Origin: Cobetia marina
Lineage (GTDB): Bacteria > Pseudomonadota > Gammaproteobacteria > Pseudomonadales > Halomonadaceae
Length of the DNA stretch: 64,000 nt
Direction: 5' to 3'
Assembly (NCBI RefSeq): GCF_001720485.1
Contig: NZ_CP017114.1
Span: 3,472,001-3,536,000 of the forward strand
The notes under the pieces are model-generated. The model was not told where the DNA came from. It made no database searches and saw nothing but the letters and a program-made list of their open reading frames with translations. Shown one piece after another: positions 19,226 to 27,954 of the stretch (its first letter is position 1; each line of letters opens with the position of its first letter). The position numbers and the translations under genes are program-made.

Positions 19226-19254
19226 AACACGCCCTTGTCGAGCAAGGGCGTGTT
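19226..19254 (+). terminator. Terminator of tal
   Basis: A perfect 12-bp stem (19226-19237 with 19243-19254) with a five-base loop, followed by a short T-run, 13 bases after the stop. Confidence 0.88.
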
Positions 19255-19270
19255 TCTGGCGCAGCAACGA

Positions 19271-19303
19271 AGAGCGCCTGCCGTGAATCACGGCAGGCGC
19301 TCT
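19271..19303 (-). terminator. Terminator of the STAS gene
   Basis: A perfect 15-bp stem (19271-19285 with 19289-19303), loop AAT, 26 bases past the stop of the minus-strand STAS gene; it forms a tandem pair with the tal terminator. Confidence 0.85.
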
Positions 19304-19328
19304 TGCGTTCAGGCGACACCCCGCATCG

Positions 19329-19886
19329 TCAATGCGGCTGGCGCTGCTCCTCGCTTTCCAGAAGCTCGATCAAGGGCTGGAACTGCAGGCGATTGTGGCC
19401 ATTGAGACACATCAACAGACGATGCGCCTCGAGAATACGGCCGCGCAGTGCCTGCTCCTGACTCGCCGAGGCCTCTGCCCCACCCTCGACCGGCACCTCC
19501 GCCGTGGCGTCATCACAGCCCGAGCTGTCCAGCTCGGCCTGCTCCGCCTCCGCCAGCTGACTGGCATCCACGACACTGGCCACCTCATCGAACCCCATGA
19601 CCTTGAGCATGGTCATCACATCAGGGTGAGCCGCTACCACCTGGGCCGGCAGGATCAGACGATCCCGCACGGCCAGTGCCAGCTTGGCCAGAAAGCCCAG
19701 TGCAGTGGAGTCAATGTTGGTGGCTTCGCGCAGATCGATGATCACGCTTTCCAGACCATCGACCGCTGCCACGCGTTGAACCTGCTGGTCCAGCGTGGCA
19801 CACAGTGTCAGGCGTACGTCACCCGACAGCTTGAGCACGAACAGGCCGTCATCGAACACGGCCTGGATACGTCCTTCATCCATCAT
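19329..19886 (-). CDS. STAS-domain anti-sigma factor antagonist-like protein
   Basis: A 185-residue cytoplasmic protein. Residues about 5-105 form a STAS domain with the phosphorylatable-loop region LREATNIDSTALGFLAKLA, where Ser (in IDSTALG) is the expected phosphosite. The C-terminal ~80 residues are acidic and then helical with no known motif, longer than a plain SpoIIAA/RsbV. It overlaps the upstream phosphatase gene by 11 bases, so the two are translationally coupled and probably interact: the phosphatase would dephosphorylate this protein. The partner kinase or sigma factor is not in the window. Confidence 0.85.
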   Translation of the reverse strand: MMDEGRIQAVFDDGLFVLKLSGDVRLTLCATLDQQVQRVAAVDGLESVIIDLREATNIDSTALGFLAKLALAVRDRLILPAQVVAAHPDVMTMLKVMGFDEVASVVDASQLAEAEQAELDSSGCDDATAEVPVEGGAEASASQEQALRGRILEAHRLLMCLNGHNRLQFQPLIELLESEEQRQPH

Positions 19887-21027
19887 GGAATCCTGTCAGC
19901 GTCATCAGGGTAAGGTCATCCGGCAGCTCACCATCCAGTGCCAGACCGCGGCGCAATCCCTGCACATCCTCACTGCTCAGTATCCGTTGATGCAGTGCTT
20001 GAGTTCGTTCCTCCAGCGCCTCGCCCGGCAGGCACTCCAGCACACCATCACTGGCCAGCCACAGGCGGAAACGCGCGGGAAGCGCCACACGATACGCCGG
20101 ATAGCGGGTGCCTGGGAAGAGGCCTACCGGGCGCCCGCTGCCTTCCAGTACCTGAATCCCACCCTCCGGAGTCACCAGGACCGGCATCGGCAGCTGGGCC
20201 CCCAGGGTGTAATGCAGTGTGGCCGCTTCACGGTCAATCACACCGCACAGCACGGTCGCGTGCTTGCCGATGCCACTGTCCAGCAGCTCACGGTTGAGCA
20301 ACGCCAGCCATTCAGGACCGAAGGTTTCCGGCGTATGTTCCTCCCAGTGGCGAATCGCACGCGCGAACAATAGCTTGAGCAGCACCGTCACGAAGGCCGA
20401 AGACGCCCCATGCCCGGAGACATCGGCGAAATAGAACAGACTGAAACGCTCATCGATCGCCTGATACTCGAGAAAATCTCCCGACAGATACAACGAGGGC
20501 GACAGGCAGTAGTCATAGCGGATGCCATTGATTCTCTGCCCACTTTCCGGCAACAAGCGTTGCTGAATCTGCCCACCGGCCAGCTGGTCCTGACGCAGCA
20601 TCGCCAGATGCGTCTCGAGATGCTCGTTGAGCTCCTCGAGACGCGCGCGGGCCTTGGCGTGTTCATGCGCGAGCTGGTGATGCTCCGCCGCCCGCTTGAG
20701 CAGACTGCGCAACACCGAGCCATGCTCACGCGGGGCGATCAGATAATCCACCAGCCCCGCCTCCACCGCGGGCAACAGGCATTCATCGCCGCGACTCTCG
20801 GCCACGACCACCGTGGGCAGGCACTCGGCGAGACGCGCCCACTCCTGACTGGCCACGGCCTCGACATGCGCCACCACCACCGCGACCCCACTGGGCAGCG
20901 TTGCAATGCTGTCACAGGCCGCCACTGCACAACGCTCATCCGTCAACAGCGTCGCCAGCGCATCACGCCGCGAACCGACCAGATCGATCAGACCGATCAA
21001 CAGACGCTTGCCTTGCTCATCCGCCAT
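19876..21027 (-). CDS. SpoIIE/PP2C-type phosphatase with degenerate receiver domain
   Basis: A 383-residue protein: an N-terminal receiver-like fold (residues 8-120), a coiled-coil linker (about 125-170) and a PP2C/SpoIIE phosphatase domain (about 180-380). The phosphatase keeps the metal-binding aspartates in SGDFLEY and DVSGHGASSAF and a C-terminal LPDDLTLMTL. The receiver has AVVVAHVEA where a phospho-acceptor Asp is expected and only one acidic residue in the N-terminal pocket, so it is probably not phosphorylated. It resembles HsbR-type regulators of the HsbR-HsbA switch in pseudomonads, and the STAS gene downstream would be its substrate. Confidence 0.86.
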   Translation of the reverse strand: MADEQGKRLLIGLIDLVGSRRDALATLLTDERCAVAACDSIATLPSGVAVVVAHVEAVASQEWARLAECLPTVVVAESRGDECLLPAVEAGLVDYLIAPREHGSVLRSLLKRAAEHHQLAHEHAKARARLEELNEHLETHLAMLRQDQLAGGQIQQRLLPESGQRINGIRYDYCLSPSLYLSGDFLEYQAIDERFSLFYFADVSGHGASSAFVTVLLKLLFARAIRHWEEHTPETFGPEWLALLNRELLDSGIGKHATVLCGVIDREAATLHYTLGAQLPMPVLVTPEGGIQVLEGSGRPVGLFPGTRYPAYRVALPARFRLWLASDGVLECLPGEALEERTQALHQRILSSEDVQGLRRGLALDGELPDDLTLMTLTGFHDG

Positions 21028-21134
21028 GCCAACCTCTCATGCCCGTCCCGTGCCGCAATCCACTGCCAGACCCTGGCGCCTCGCCATCGCGCTATCCGCG
21101 TGCCTCGACGTGCCGCCAGGACACTCGGCAGCCC

Positions 21135-21896
21135 TTACTGGCTGTCATCTTCCGGTGCAAAGGCACCATCGAGATCCGCATCATCGAAACTGTCGCTGGC
21201 GAAGGGATCATCCCCGAGCTTGCCATCGTTGATCTCGAAGTTGCGACGCTGCAGATAGGCATCGCGGATGAAGCTGTAGCGATCTCCCTGAATCAACTTC
21301 TCCTGCTCGAGCAGACCGGCACGGGTATCGACGAGATCCAGTGCTTTCAGGCCATAGCGCACCTTGTCTTCCTCGAGGTAGTTGATCGGATCATTGAAGT
21401 AATCCACCGGCATGCCGGCAGTGTCACGCAGCGTGCTCGGACCGAACAGCGGCAACATGAGGTAAGGCCCCTGGCCGGCGCCCCACACGGCAAGTGTCTG
21501 ACCGAAATCTTCCTCGTCGACCGTCCAGCCAAGCTCGCTGGCCGGATCGAACAGCCCGCCGATACCGACGGTGGAATTGAGCAGCAGGCGCCCCGTGGAA
21601 ATCCCGGCATTCGCCCACTTCCACTGCAGCACCGAGTTGAACATGGTGCGCACTTCCCCGAGGTTGGAGAAGAAGTTGCCCACGCCATCCTGAACCAGCT
21701 CCGGCGTCACGTAATCGTAGCCCTGAGCCACCGGCTTGAGCGCATAGCGATCCAGGGTGTCATTGAAGGTGTAGACGTTGCGGTTGAAGCCCTCCCACGG
21801 GTCCTGGGGATTCGGCTCGCTGTCACCTGTACTGGCACAACCGGCCAGCAGAGACATGGCCAGCAGTGCCGGCAGGGAAGTCTTGATCATGTGCAT
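21135..21896 (-). CDS. mlaA: Outer-membrane lipid asymmetry lipoprotein MlaA (VacJ)
   Basis: A 253-residue lipoprotein that removes misplaced phospholipids from the outer leaflet of the outer membrane and hands them to the Mla transport system. A signal peptide ends with the lipobox LLAGC, so Cys is lipidated. The family core DPWEGFNRNVYTFNDTLDRY, GNFFSNLGE and the GPSTLRDTAG segment are intact. The C-terminus is an acidic, probably disordered tail. ATG 21896 is preferred because AGGTG is five bases upstream; the next ATG at 21890 is also possible. The other mla genes are not adjacent. Confidence 0.92.
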   Translation of the reverse strand: MHMIKTSLPALLAMSLLAGCASTGDSEPNPQDPWEGFNRNVYTFNDTLDRYALKPVAQGYDYVTPELVQDGVGNFFSNLGEVRTMFNSVLQWKWANAGISTGRLLLNSTVGIGGLFDPASELGWTVDEEDFGQTLAVWGAGQGPYLMLPLFGPSTLRDTAGMPVDYFNDPINYLEEDKVRYGLKALDLVDTRAGLLEQEKLIQGDRYSFIRDAYLQRRNFEINDGKLGDDPFASDSFDDADLDGAFAPEDDSQ

Positions 21897-22032
21897 CGCA
21901 TCACCTGTAAGTCTGTTGGAATCCTGCAGCGGTCCTTGCCACATCCATGGCTGTCAGGTCCGGTCTTCTTTATACGTTCCGCTCACGCCAGGAGCCAGTG
22001 CGCCATCCGCTCAAGCACGCCATCAGCGCGAA

Positions 22033-23277
22033 TCAGCCACAGCGTTTCAGCAGCACGCTTCCCGCACTGTAGCCGGCCCCGAAGGAGCAAAGCACACCCA
22101 GGCTGCCAGCGGGCAGATCCGCATGATGCAGATGGAAGGCGATCACCGACCCCGCCGAGCTGGTATTGGCGTAGCGGTCGAGAATGATCGGCGCTTCCTC
22201 GCTCGACGGATCACGCCCCAGCACACGACGAGCGATCATGTCGTTCATGTGGCGATTGGCCTGGTGCAGCCACATGCGATCAAGATCACCGCCATCGGCC
22301 TCGATCTCGCCCAGATGCGTGGTGATCAGCTCGGCCACCATCGGGCAGACTTCGCGGAACACGCGCCGACCTTCCTGGATGAACAGCTTGTCATCGGCCT
22401 GTTCACGGTGCGTGGCGCTGTCCAGCGTCGTGGCAGATGCCACATCATCCTCAAGCACTGCCGCGCGATTGAGGAAGCCGAAATTGTTGCGTATCGCGTT
22501 GGAGAAACGGGTCACCAGTCGCGTACCGAGCACCTCGAAGCCATCGGTGCGCGTGGCGACATCCGCCGCTTCCAGCACCACGGCCGTGCAGGCATCGCCG
22601 AAGATGAAGTGACTGTCGCGATCACGGAAATTCAGATGCGCACTGCAGATCTCGGGATTGACCATCAACACCCGCTGCGCGCTGCCACTGCGGATGGCGT
22701 TGGCCGCGGTCTCGATCCCGAAGGTGGCGGAGCTGCACGCCACGTTCATGTCAAAGGCATAGCCACCGGCCTCTAGCGCCGCCTGCAGCTCCACCGCCAC
22801 GGCCGGATAGGGGCGCTCGAGATTGGAGCAGGCCACGATGACCAGATCAAGTTCCTCGGCCTTCACGCCCGCCGCGGCCAGCGCCTCACGCGCGGCCGCC
22901 ACGCCCATCTCGCACTGCACCGAGGGTTGATCATTGTCGCGCGCGGGCAGCCGCGGGCGCATGCGCTCAGGGTCGAGAATGCCCTCGGCATCCAGCACGT
23001 AGCGGCTGTGGATACCCGAGGCCTTGACGATGAATTCAGCGCTGGACTCGGTACGCGGCTCGCGCTCGCCCCGAGCGATGGCCTCGGCATTGGCGGCGTT
23101 GTCCGCCGCCACCCAGGCATTGAAGGAGGCGACCAGCGCCTCGTTGCTGACGGCATGTTCCGGCGTGTAGAGGCCGGTGCCGGTGATCAGCACGCGGTGA
23201 TTGCCAGTGGCGTCCAGCTGGCGCTCCGCCGTGGTGGCGCGAGGGTCGGCAGCGTGCTGATTGTCGTTGTTGGGCAT
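22033..23277 (-). CDS. FabH-like beta-ketoacyl-ACP synthase III (PA3286-like)
   Basis: A 414-residue thiolase-fold condensing enzyme, longer than FabH (about 317). The active-site Cys lies in FDMNVACSSATFGIETAANAI, the catalytic His in WLHQANRHMND and Asn in RYANTSSAGSV, so the triad is complete. An insertion around residues 110-160 (GIHSRYVLDAEGILDPERMRP) is typical of the branch that includes P. aeruginosa PA3286, which links beta-oxidation products to fatty-acid synthesis by condensing acyl-CoA with malonyl-ACP. AGGAG lies seven bases before the ATG at 23277; the open frame further upstream is non-homologous. Function in this organism is inferred from family. Confidence 0.85.
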   Translation of the reverse strand: MPNNDNQHAADPRATTAERQLDATGNHRVLITGTGLYTPEHAVSNEALVASFNAWVAADNAANAEAIARGEREPRTESSAEFIVKASGIHSRYVLDAEGILDPERMRPRLPARDNDQPSVQCEMGVAAAREALAAAGVKAEELDLVIVACSNLERPYPAVAVELQAALEAGGYAFDMNVACSSATFGIETAANAIRSGSAQRVLMVNPEICSAHLNFRDRDSHFIFGDACTAVVLEAADVATRTDGFEVLGTRLVTRFSNAIRNNFGFLNRAAVLEDDVASATTLDSATHREQADDKLFIQEGRRVFREVCPMVAELITTHLGEIEADGGDLDRMWLHQANRHMNDMIARRVLGRDPSSEEAPIILDRYANTSSAGSVIAFHLHHADLPAGSLGVLCSFGAGYSAGSVLLKRCG

Positions 23278-23566
23278 GCATCCACTCCTGACAGTGGCCT
23301 CTCGTCGGAGACCACCGATTGATCGGGTGACGTCGCGGCTGACATCCCATGCGGCGAATGCCGAGCCTCCAGGTCCGCGCCGGCAGCGAGACAGCGTCAC
23401 CCTCTTGTCTTCAGTGTACGCTGTCTCGCGCCAGGCGGACGCCTGAACCTGGCATCCGTCCCGTGATAACAGCCGTCTCTTAAACAGCTTTCTCTGTATG
23501 CAGCTTGAGCCATACGCGAGCATCACGCCTCCACGCAGCAGTCACGCAAGCGGATGGCGGCTCGAC

Positions 23567-26500
23567 TCAGCGCCGCGCCATCAATTCCTGCCAGCGCTTC
23601 TCCAGCCGCTTGGGGGAGACGGTCTCCAGCGTGCCGAGCTGCTGAGCGAACAATGAGACGCGCAGCTCCTGCAGCCACCAGCCGAACTCCTCCAGCTCCG
23701 CATCGGGCAGGCCCTGCTCGCGGGCCTTGCTCAGGCGGGCATCAAGGCGTGTCTCGAAGCTCTTGACCGCCTCCATGTCACGTTGATCACGCATGCGCTC
23801 ACGCGGGGCCTTGTCGAGACGGATCAGCATCGCCTCCACATAGCGTGGCAGCTGATGCAGCCAGGCACCCGCCTCCTGGAGGAAGCCCGGGTGCACCAGG
23901 CGGGCCTGCTGGGCCTTGAGGTCTGCCACCACCAGCGCCATCGAGAAGTCGATCTTGCCCTTGAGGCGCTTGGAAAGCTCCAGATGCTGCGTGAGCGCAG
24001 CCTCCAACGGCTTGATCAGTGCTTCGGCGTGGGGCACCAGCTCGGCCCGCTTGTCATCCAGACGCGCCTGCAACTCACCGCGCGAACGCGGCAGCGGCTC
24101 GACGGCCATCACCTGCTCGAAGACGCTGTAGAGGAAGTCATCCGCCAGCACGCGACGCGTGCCGACCTTGGCGAACAGCAGCGCGCAGCGCTCCAGTGCC
24201 TTGAACTCCCGGTCCAGATAGCGCACCTGGTCCGGCAGGCGTGCCATCGCCAGACGCGTGATGCCATCACGATGCGCGGCGGCGGCCTTGGCCGGATGAT
24301 CGAACAGCTCCACGCTCAGCTGCTGCTCGCTTGAGGTGGCAGCATTCGCGGGCGAGTGACTTGACGGTGCACTGTTTCTGCCGGTCTTGCGAGCCAGCTT
24401 GCGTTCCTTGGCACTCATGCCGCCCTCGGCGGGCACCGACGGCTTCACCACCAGCGCCGGATAGGCCTCGACCCGAATGCCTGCCTGGGTGGTGCTGTGG
24501 GAGGTCGCGATCGGCGCCTCCGGCAGGTCTTCCAGCACTTCACTGTCGGCATCGCGGCTGCGACTGGCCATGGCGCGTGCCGCGGCGGCCGCCGAGTCCT
24601 TGAAACGCGCCTCGAGCACTTCAAGATCACGCCCCTCCCCCAGCACCTTGCCGTCCTGATCGACGATGCGCAGATTCATGTTCAGGTGCGGCTCCAGCGT
24701 CTCCGGCGCCCAGGCATCCGACGGCAGGCGCAGGCCAGTCTTGACGCGCATGAACTCGGCCAGCGCGTCGGTCAACGGCACGTCATCCGGGGTCAACGCC
24801 TCAAGCGCGGCATCGACCCAGTTGGGAATCGGCACCACCTGCTTGCGATACTGCTTGGGCAGCGATTTCATCAGGCCGATGGCCTTGTCCCGCAGCAGCC
24901 CCGGCACCAGCCACTCGATGCGATAGCGCGGCAGCTGGGAGAGCATCGCCGCCGGGACCGTCATGGTCACGCCGTCATCCACCGCGCCGGGCGCGAAGTG
25001 ATAGCTCAGCGGATAGGCGACACCATTGTGATGCAGCTGCTCGGGATAGCGTGCGGCGGTGACTTCCTCGGCATCGCGCGCCATCAGGTCATCGAGATCC
25101 AGATGCAGGACATTCGGATTGTCGCGCTCGGCATCCTTGCGCCACTTGTCGAAGCCGCGCCCGTTGTAGATGCCTTCCGGAATCCGCTCGGCATAGAAGG
25201 CGAACAGCGTCTCCTCATCGACGAGAATGTCACGCCGGCGCGCACGATCCTCAAGCTCCCCGACTTCCTCCATCAGGCCACGATTATGGGCGAAGAATGG
25301 CGCGCGGGTCTGGAATTCACCCTCGACCAGCGCGCGGCGGATGAACAGCTCGCGGGATTCCTGTGGCGCCAGCGGGCCGTAATGCACCTTGCGCGCGGTG
25401 ACGATGGGCAGGCCGAACAGCGTGACCTGCTCACTGGCGACCACCTGGGCACGCTTCATCTCCCAGTGCGGCTCGCTGTAGCTGCGCTTGACCAGATGCT
25501 CGGCCAGCGGCTCGACCCACTCGGGCTTGATCGCCGCGACCTGTCGCGCGTAGAGCCTGGTGGTCTCGACCATCTCGGCCGCCATCACCCACTTGGGCGA
25601 CTTCTTGGCCACACCGGAGCCCGGATGCACGAAGAAGCGTCGGTTGCGCGCCCCGAGATACTCGCGATTTTCCTGCTTGAGGCCGAGATTGGAGAGCAGC
25701 CCGGTCAACAGCGCACGATGCAGGGCTTCATGATCAATGGCCACCGACGGACGACGGCCCTGGCCCGGAGACGCCAGCACTCGCGCGGTGACCTCGGCCT
25801 GTGCCTCGGCGTCACGCGCATGCTGGCTGCTGGTCATCTCCAGCCCAAGATCCCGCGTCAGCTGCTTGAGCTGACGGAAGGTGTCATGCCACTCGCGCAG
25901 ACGCAGATAGTTGAGGAAGCGCGCCTTGCACCAGCGACGCAGCGGGTTGGCTCCCAGCGCGTCACGCGCCAGCTCGAAGCCTTCCCACAGATTCAGCCAG
26001 CTGACGAAATCGGAGCTGTCATCGTCCCACTCGTGGTGAATCTGATCCGCCTGCTGGCGCTTGTCGGCGGGACGCTCGCGCGGGTCCTGGATCGACAGTG
26101 CACTGACGATGATCAGCACTTCACGCAGACAGCCGCGCGAGGCGCCTTCCAGCACCATGCGCGCCAGACGCGGGTCGATGGGCAGACGTGCCAGGGTGCG
26201 ACCATCACGACTCAGACGGTTGTGCTCATCCACCGCCCCCAGTTCGCGCAGCAGGCGGAAACCATCGGTGACGAAGCGCGAATCCGGGGCATCGACGAAG
26301 GGAAACTTCTCGATGTCGCCCAGCTTGAGCGACAGCATCGACAGAATCACCGAGGCCAGATTGGTGCGCTGGATTTCCGGCTCGGTGTATTCCGGGCGCG
26401 CGAGGAAATCCTCCTCGCTGTAGAGGCGGATGCACAGGCCTTCGGCGATACGCCCGCAGCGGCCCTTGCGCTGATTGGCGCTGGCCTGACTGATCGGTTC

Positions 26501-27733
26501 CACCGGCAGTCGCTGGATCTTGGAGCGATAGCTGTAACGACTGATGCGCACCAGCCCCGGGTCGATCACGTAGCGGATGCCCGGCACGGTCAGCGAGGTC
26601 TCGGCGACGTTGGTGGCCAGCACGATGCGCCGGCCACGATGCGGCTGGAAGACGCGATTCTGCTCTTCGTTCGAGAGCCGCGCGTACAGCGGCAATACCT
26701 CGGTATCGCGCAGCTGGGCGCGACGCAGGGTATCCGCGGTGGCGCGGATCTCGCGCTCGCCGGGCAGGAAGATCAACACGTCACGCGGACCCTGCATCCA
26801 GCCCTTCTCGCGCTCGATCAGCGACAGCTCTTCCACCGCGCGCAGGATACCTTCCTGCAGGCTGAGGTCTTCCTCATCCTCGGCATCGCGCACCAGCGGC
26901 AGGTATTGGGTCTCGACCGGGAAGTTGCGCCCGCTGACCGAGACGATGGGTGCCGGCGTGCCATCCTGGGCCGCGAAGTGCTGACTGAAGCGCTCCACGT
27001 CGATGGTCGCCGAGGTGATGATGATCTTGAGATCCGGACGGCGCGCGGTGAGGCGCTTGAGATAGCCGAGCAGGAAGTCGATGTTCAGACTGCGCTCGTG
27101 GGCCTCATCGATGATGATCGCCTCGTAGCGGCTCAGGTCCGGATCATGCTGGGTTTCCGCCAGCAGGATACCGTCGGTCATCAGCTTGATCAGCGTCGAC
27201 GGGCCAGTGGTGTCGTTGAAGCGCACCTGATAGCCGACCGTCTCGCCGAGGGTCGTCTCGAGCTCCTCGGCCAGACGCGCCGCCACCGAGCGCGCCGCCA
27301 GACGGCGTGGCTGGGTGTGGCCGATCAGACCATTGCGCCCCAGCCCCATCTCCAGACACAGCTTGGGCAGCTGGGTGGTCTTGCCCGAGCCTGTCTCACC
27401 GGCGACCACCACGATCTGATGCTCGGCGAGCGCGGCGAGGATGTCCTCGCGACGCTCCACCACCGGCAGCTCCGGCGGATAGTTGAGTGCGGCCGGTGTC
27501 TGCCAGCGCGCCAGCGCCGTCTCGCGCGCGGCACGCTGGGCGATGCTCGCCTCGAGGCGGCTCTCGATATCGTTGATGGCACGATCGACCGGCTTGCCTT
27601 CCTTGAGACGCCGACGCAGGCCAGCCAGGCGCTTGCCCAGCTCGCGCTGATCACGGCTCAGGGCGCGTTCGAGGCGAGCCGCAAGGGCTTCAAGACGCGC
27701 ATGTTCGGACGGTGCGGTAGCGGTGTCGCTCAA
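23567..27733 (-). CDS. hrpA: ATP-dependent RNA helicase HrpA
   Basis: A 1,388-residue DEAH-box RNA helicase, the usual size for bacterial HrpA, which resolves stalled or colliding ribosomes and processes mRNAs. Visible motifs are GETGSGKTTQLPK (I), DEAHERS (II), SATID (III), NVAETSLTVPG (V) and QRKGRCGR (VI), followed by the HA2 and OB-fold regions and a long HrpA C-terminal domain. No ATG fits the start: TTG at 27733 has AGAGG seven bases upstream and gives LSDTATAPSEHARL, while GTG 27763 has no such site. The whole gene is on the minus strand with no nearby operon partner. Confidence 0.95.
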   Translation of the reverse strand: MSDTATAPSEHARLEALAARLERALSRDQRELGKRLAGLRRRLKEGKPVDRAINDIESRLEASIAQRAARETALARWQTPAALNYPPELPVVERREDILAALAEHQIVVVAGETGSGKTTQLPKLCLEMGLGRNGLIGHTQPRRLAARSVAARLAEELETTLGETVGYQVRFNDTTGPSTLIKLMTDGILLAETQHDPDLSRYEAIIIDEAHERSLNIDFLLGYLKRLTARRPDLKIIITSATIDVERFSQHFAAQDGTPAPIVSVSGRNFPVETQYLPLVRDAEDEEDLSLQEGILRAVEELSLIEREKGWMQGPRDVLIFLPGEREIRATADTLRRAQLRDTEVLPLYARLSNEEQNRVFQPHRGRRIVLATNVAETSLTVPGIRYVIDPGLVRISRYSYRSKIQRLPVEPISQASANQRKGRCGRIAEGLCIRLYSEEDFLARPEYTEPEIQRTNLASVILSMLSLKLGDIEKFPFVDAPDSRFVTDGFRLLRELGAVDEHNRLSRDGRTLARLPIDPRLARMVLEGASRGCLREVLIIVSALSIQDPRERPADKRQQADQIHHEWDDDSSDFVSWLNLWEGFELARDALGANPLRRWCKARFLNYLRLREWHDTFRQLKQLTRDLGLEMTSSQHARDAEAQAEVTARVLASPGQGRRPSVAIDHEALHRALLTGLLSNLGLKQENREYLGARNRRFFVHPGSGVAKKSPKWVMAAEMVETTRLYARQVAAIKPEWVEPLAEHLVKRSYSEPHWEMKRAQVVASEQVTLFGLPIVTARKVHYGPLAPQESRELFIRRALVEGEFQTRAPFFAHNRGLMEEVGELEDRARRRDILVDEETLFAFYAERIPEGIYNGRGFDKWRKDAERDNPNVLHLDLDDLMARDAEEVTAARYPEQLHHNGVAYPLSYHFAPGAVDDGVTMTVPAAMLSQLPRYRIEWLVPGLLRDKAIGLMKSLPKQYRKQVVPIPNWVDAALEALTPDDVPLTDALAEFMRVKTGLRLPSDAWAPETLEPHLNMNLRIVDQDGKVLGEGRDLEVLEARFKDSAAAAARAMASRSRDADSEVLEDLPEAPIATSHSTTQAGIRVEAYPALVVKPSVPAEGGMSAKERKLARKTGRNSAPSSHSPANAATSSEQQLSVELFDHPAKAAAAHRDGITRLAMARLPDQVRYLDREFKALERCALLFAKVGTRRVLADDFLYSVFEQVMAVEPLPRSRGELQARLDDKRAELVPHAEALIKPLEAALTQHLELSKRLKGKIDFSMALVVADLKAQQARLVHPGFLQEAGAWLHQLPRYVEAMLIRLDKAPRERMRDQRDMEAVKSFETRLDARLSKAREQGLPDAELEEFGWWLQELRVSLFAQQLGTLETVSPKRLEKRWQELMARR

Positions 27734-27848
27734 GGACTGCCTCTTCTCAACCAGCGACCACACGCCACGCGCGCAGCCGGATACTCTCGGGAACTCAGCC
27801 TCTCGCCCGACTGCACAGGGCAGCGAGCCACGAGACCTGAATGACGAA

Positions 27849-27875
27849 ACGGCCCGCCAACGAGTGACGGGCCGT
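27849..27875 (-). terminator. Terminator of fadD
   Basis: An 8-bp GC-rich stem (27849-27856 with 27868-27875); as minus-strand RNA it is followed by UUU. It separates fadD from hrpA. Confidence 0.75.
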
Positions 27876-27954
27876 CCATTGTAGCCCCGCGCGTAGCCAC
27901 GCCCAACCTTGGTGGCCGCCCGCTCATGCCGGCGGTCCGTCTCAACGCCGGGAT

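Noticed and set aside
23278..23526. N-terminal extension of the FabH-like synthase
   Set aside because: The sequence is basic and unconserved, and AGGAG precedes the ATG at 23277.
24497..27844. A very long open frame (over 1,100 codons) on the plus strand opposite hrpA
   Set aside because: It is a shadow of the GC-rich hrpA gene: sequence is Gln/His/Arg rich with no domain, and hrpA motifs are unambiguous on the other strand.
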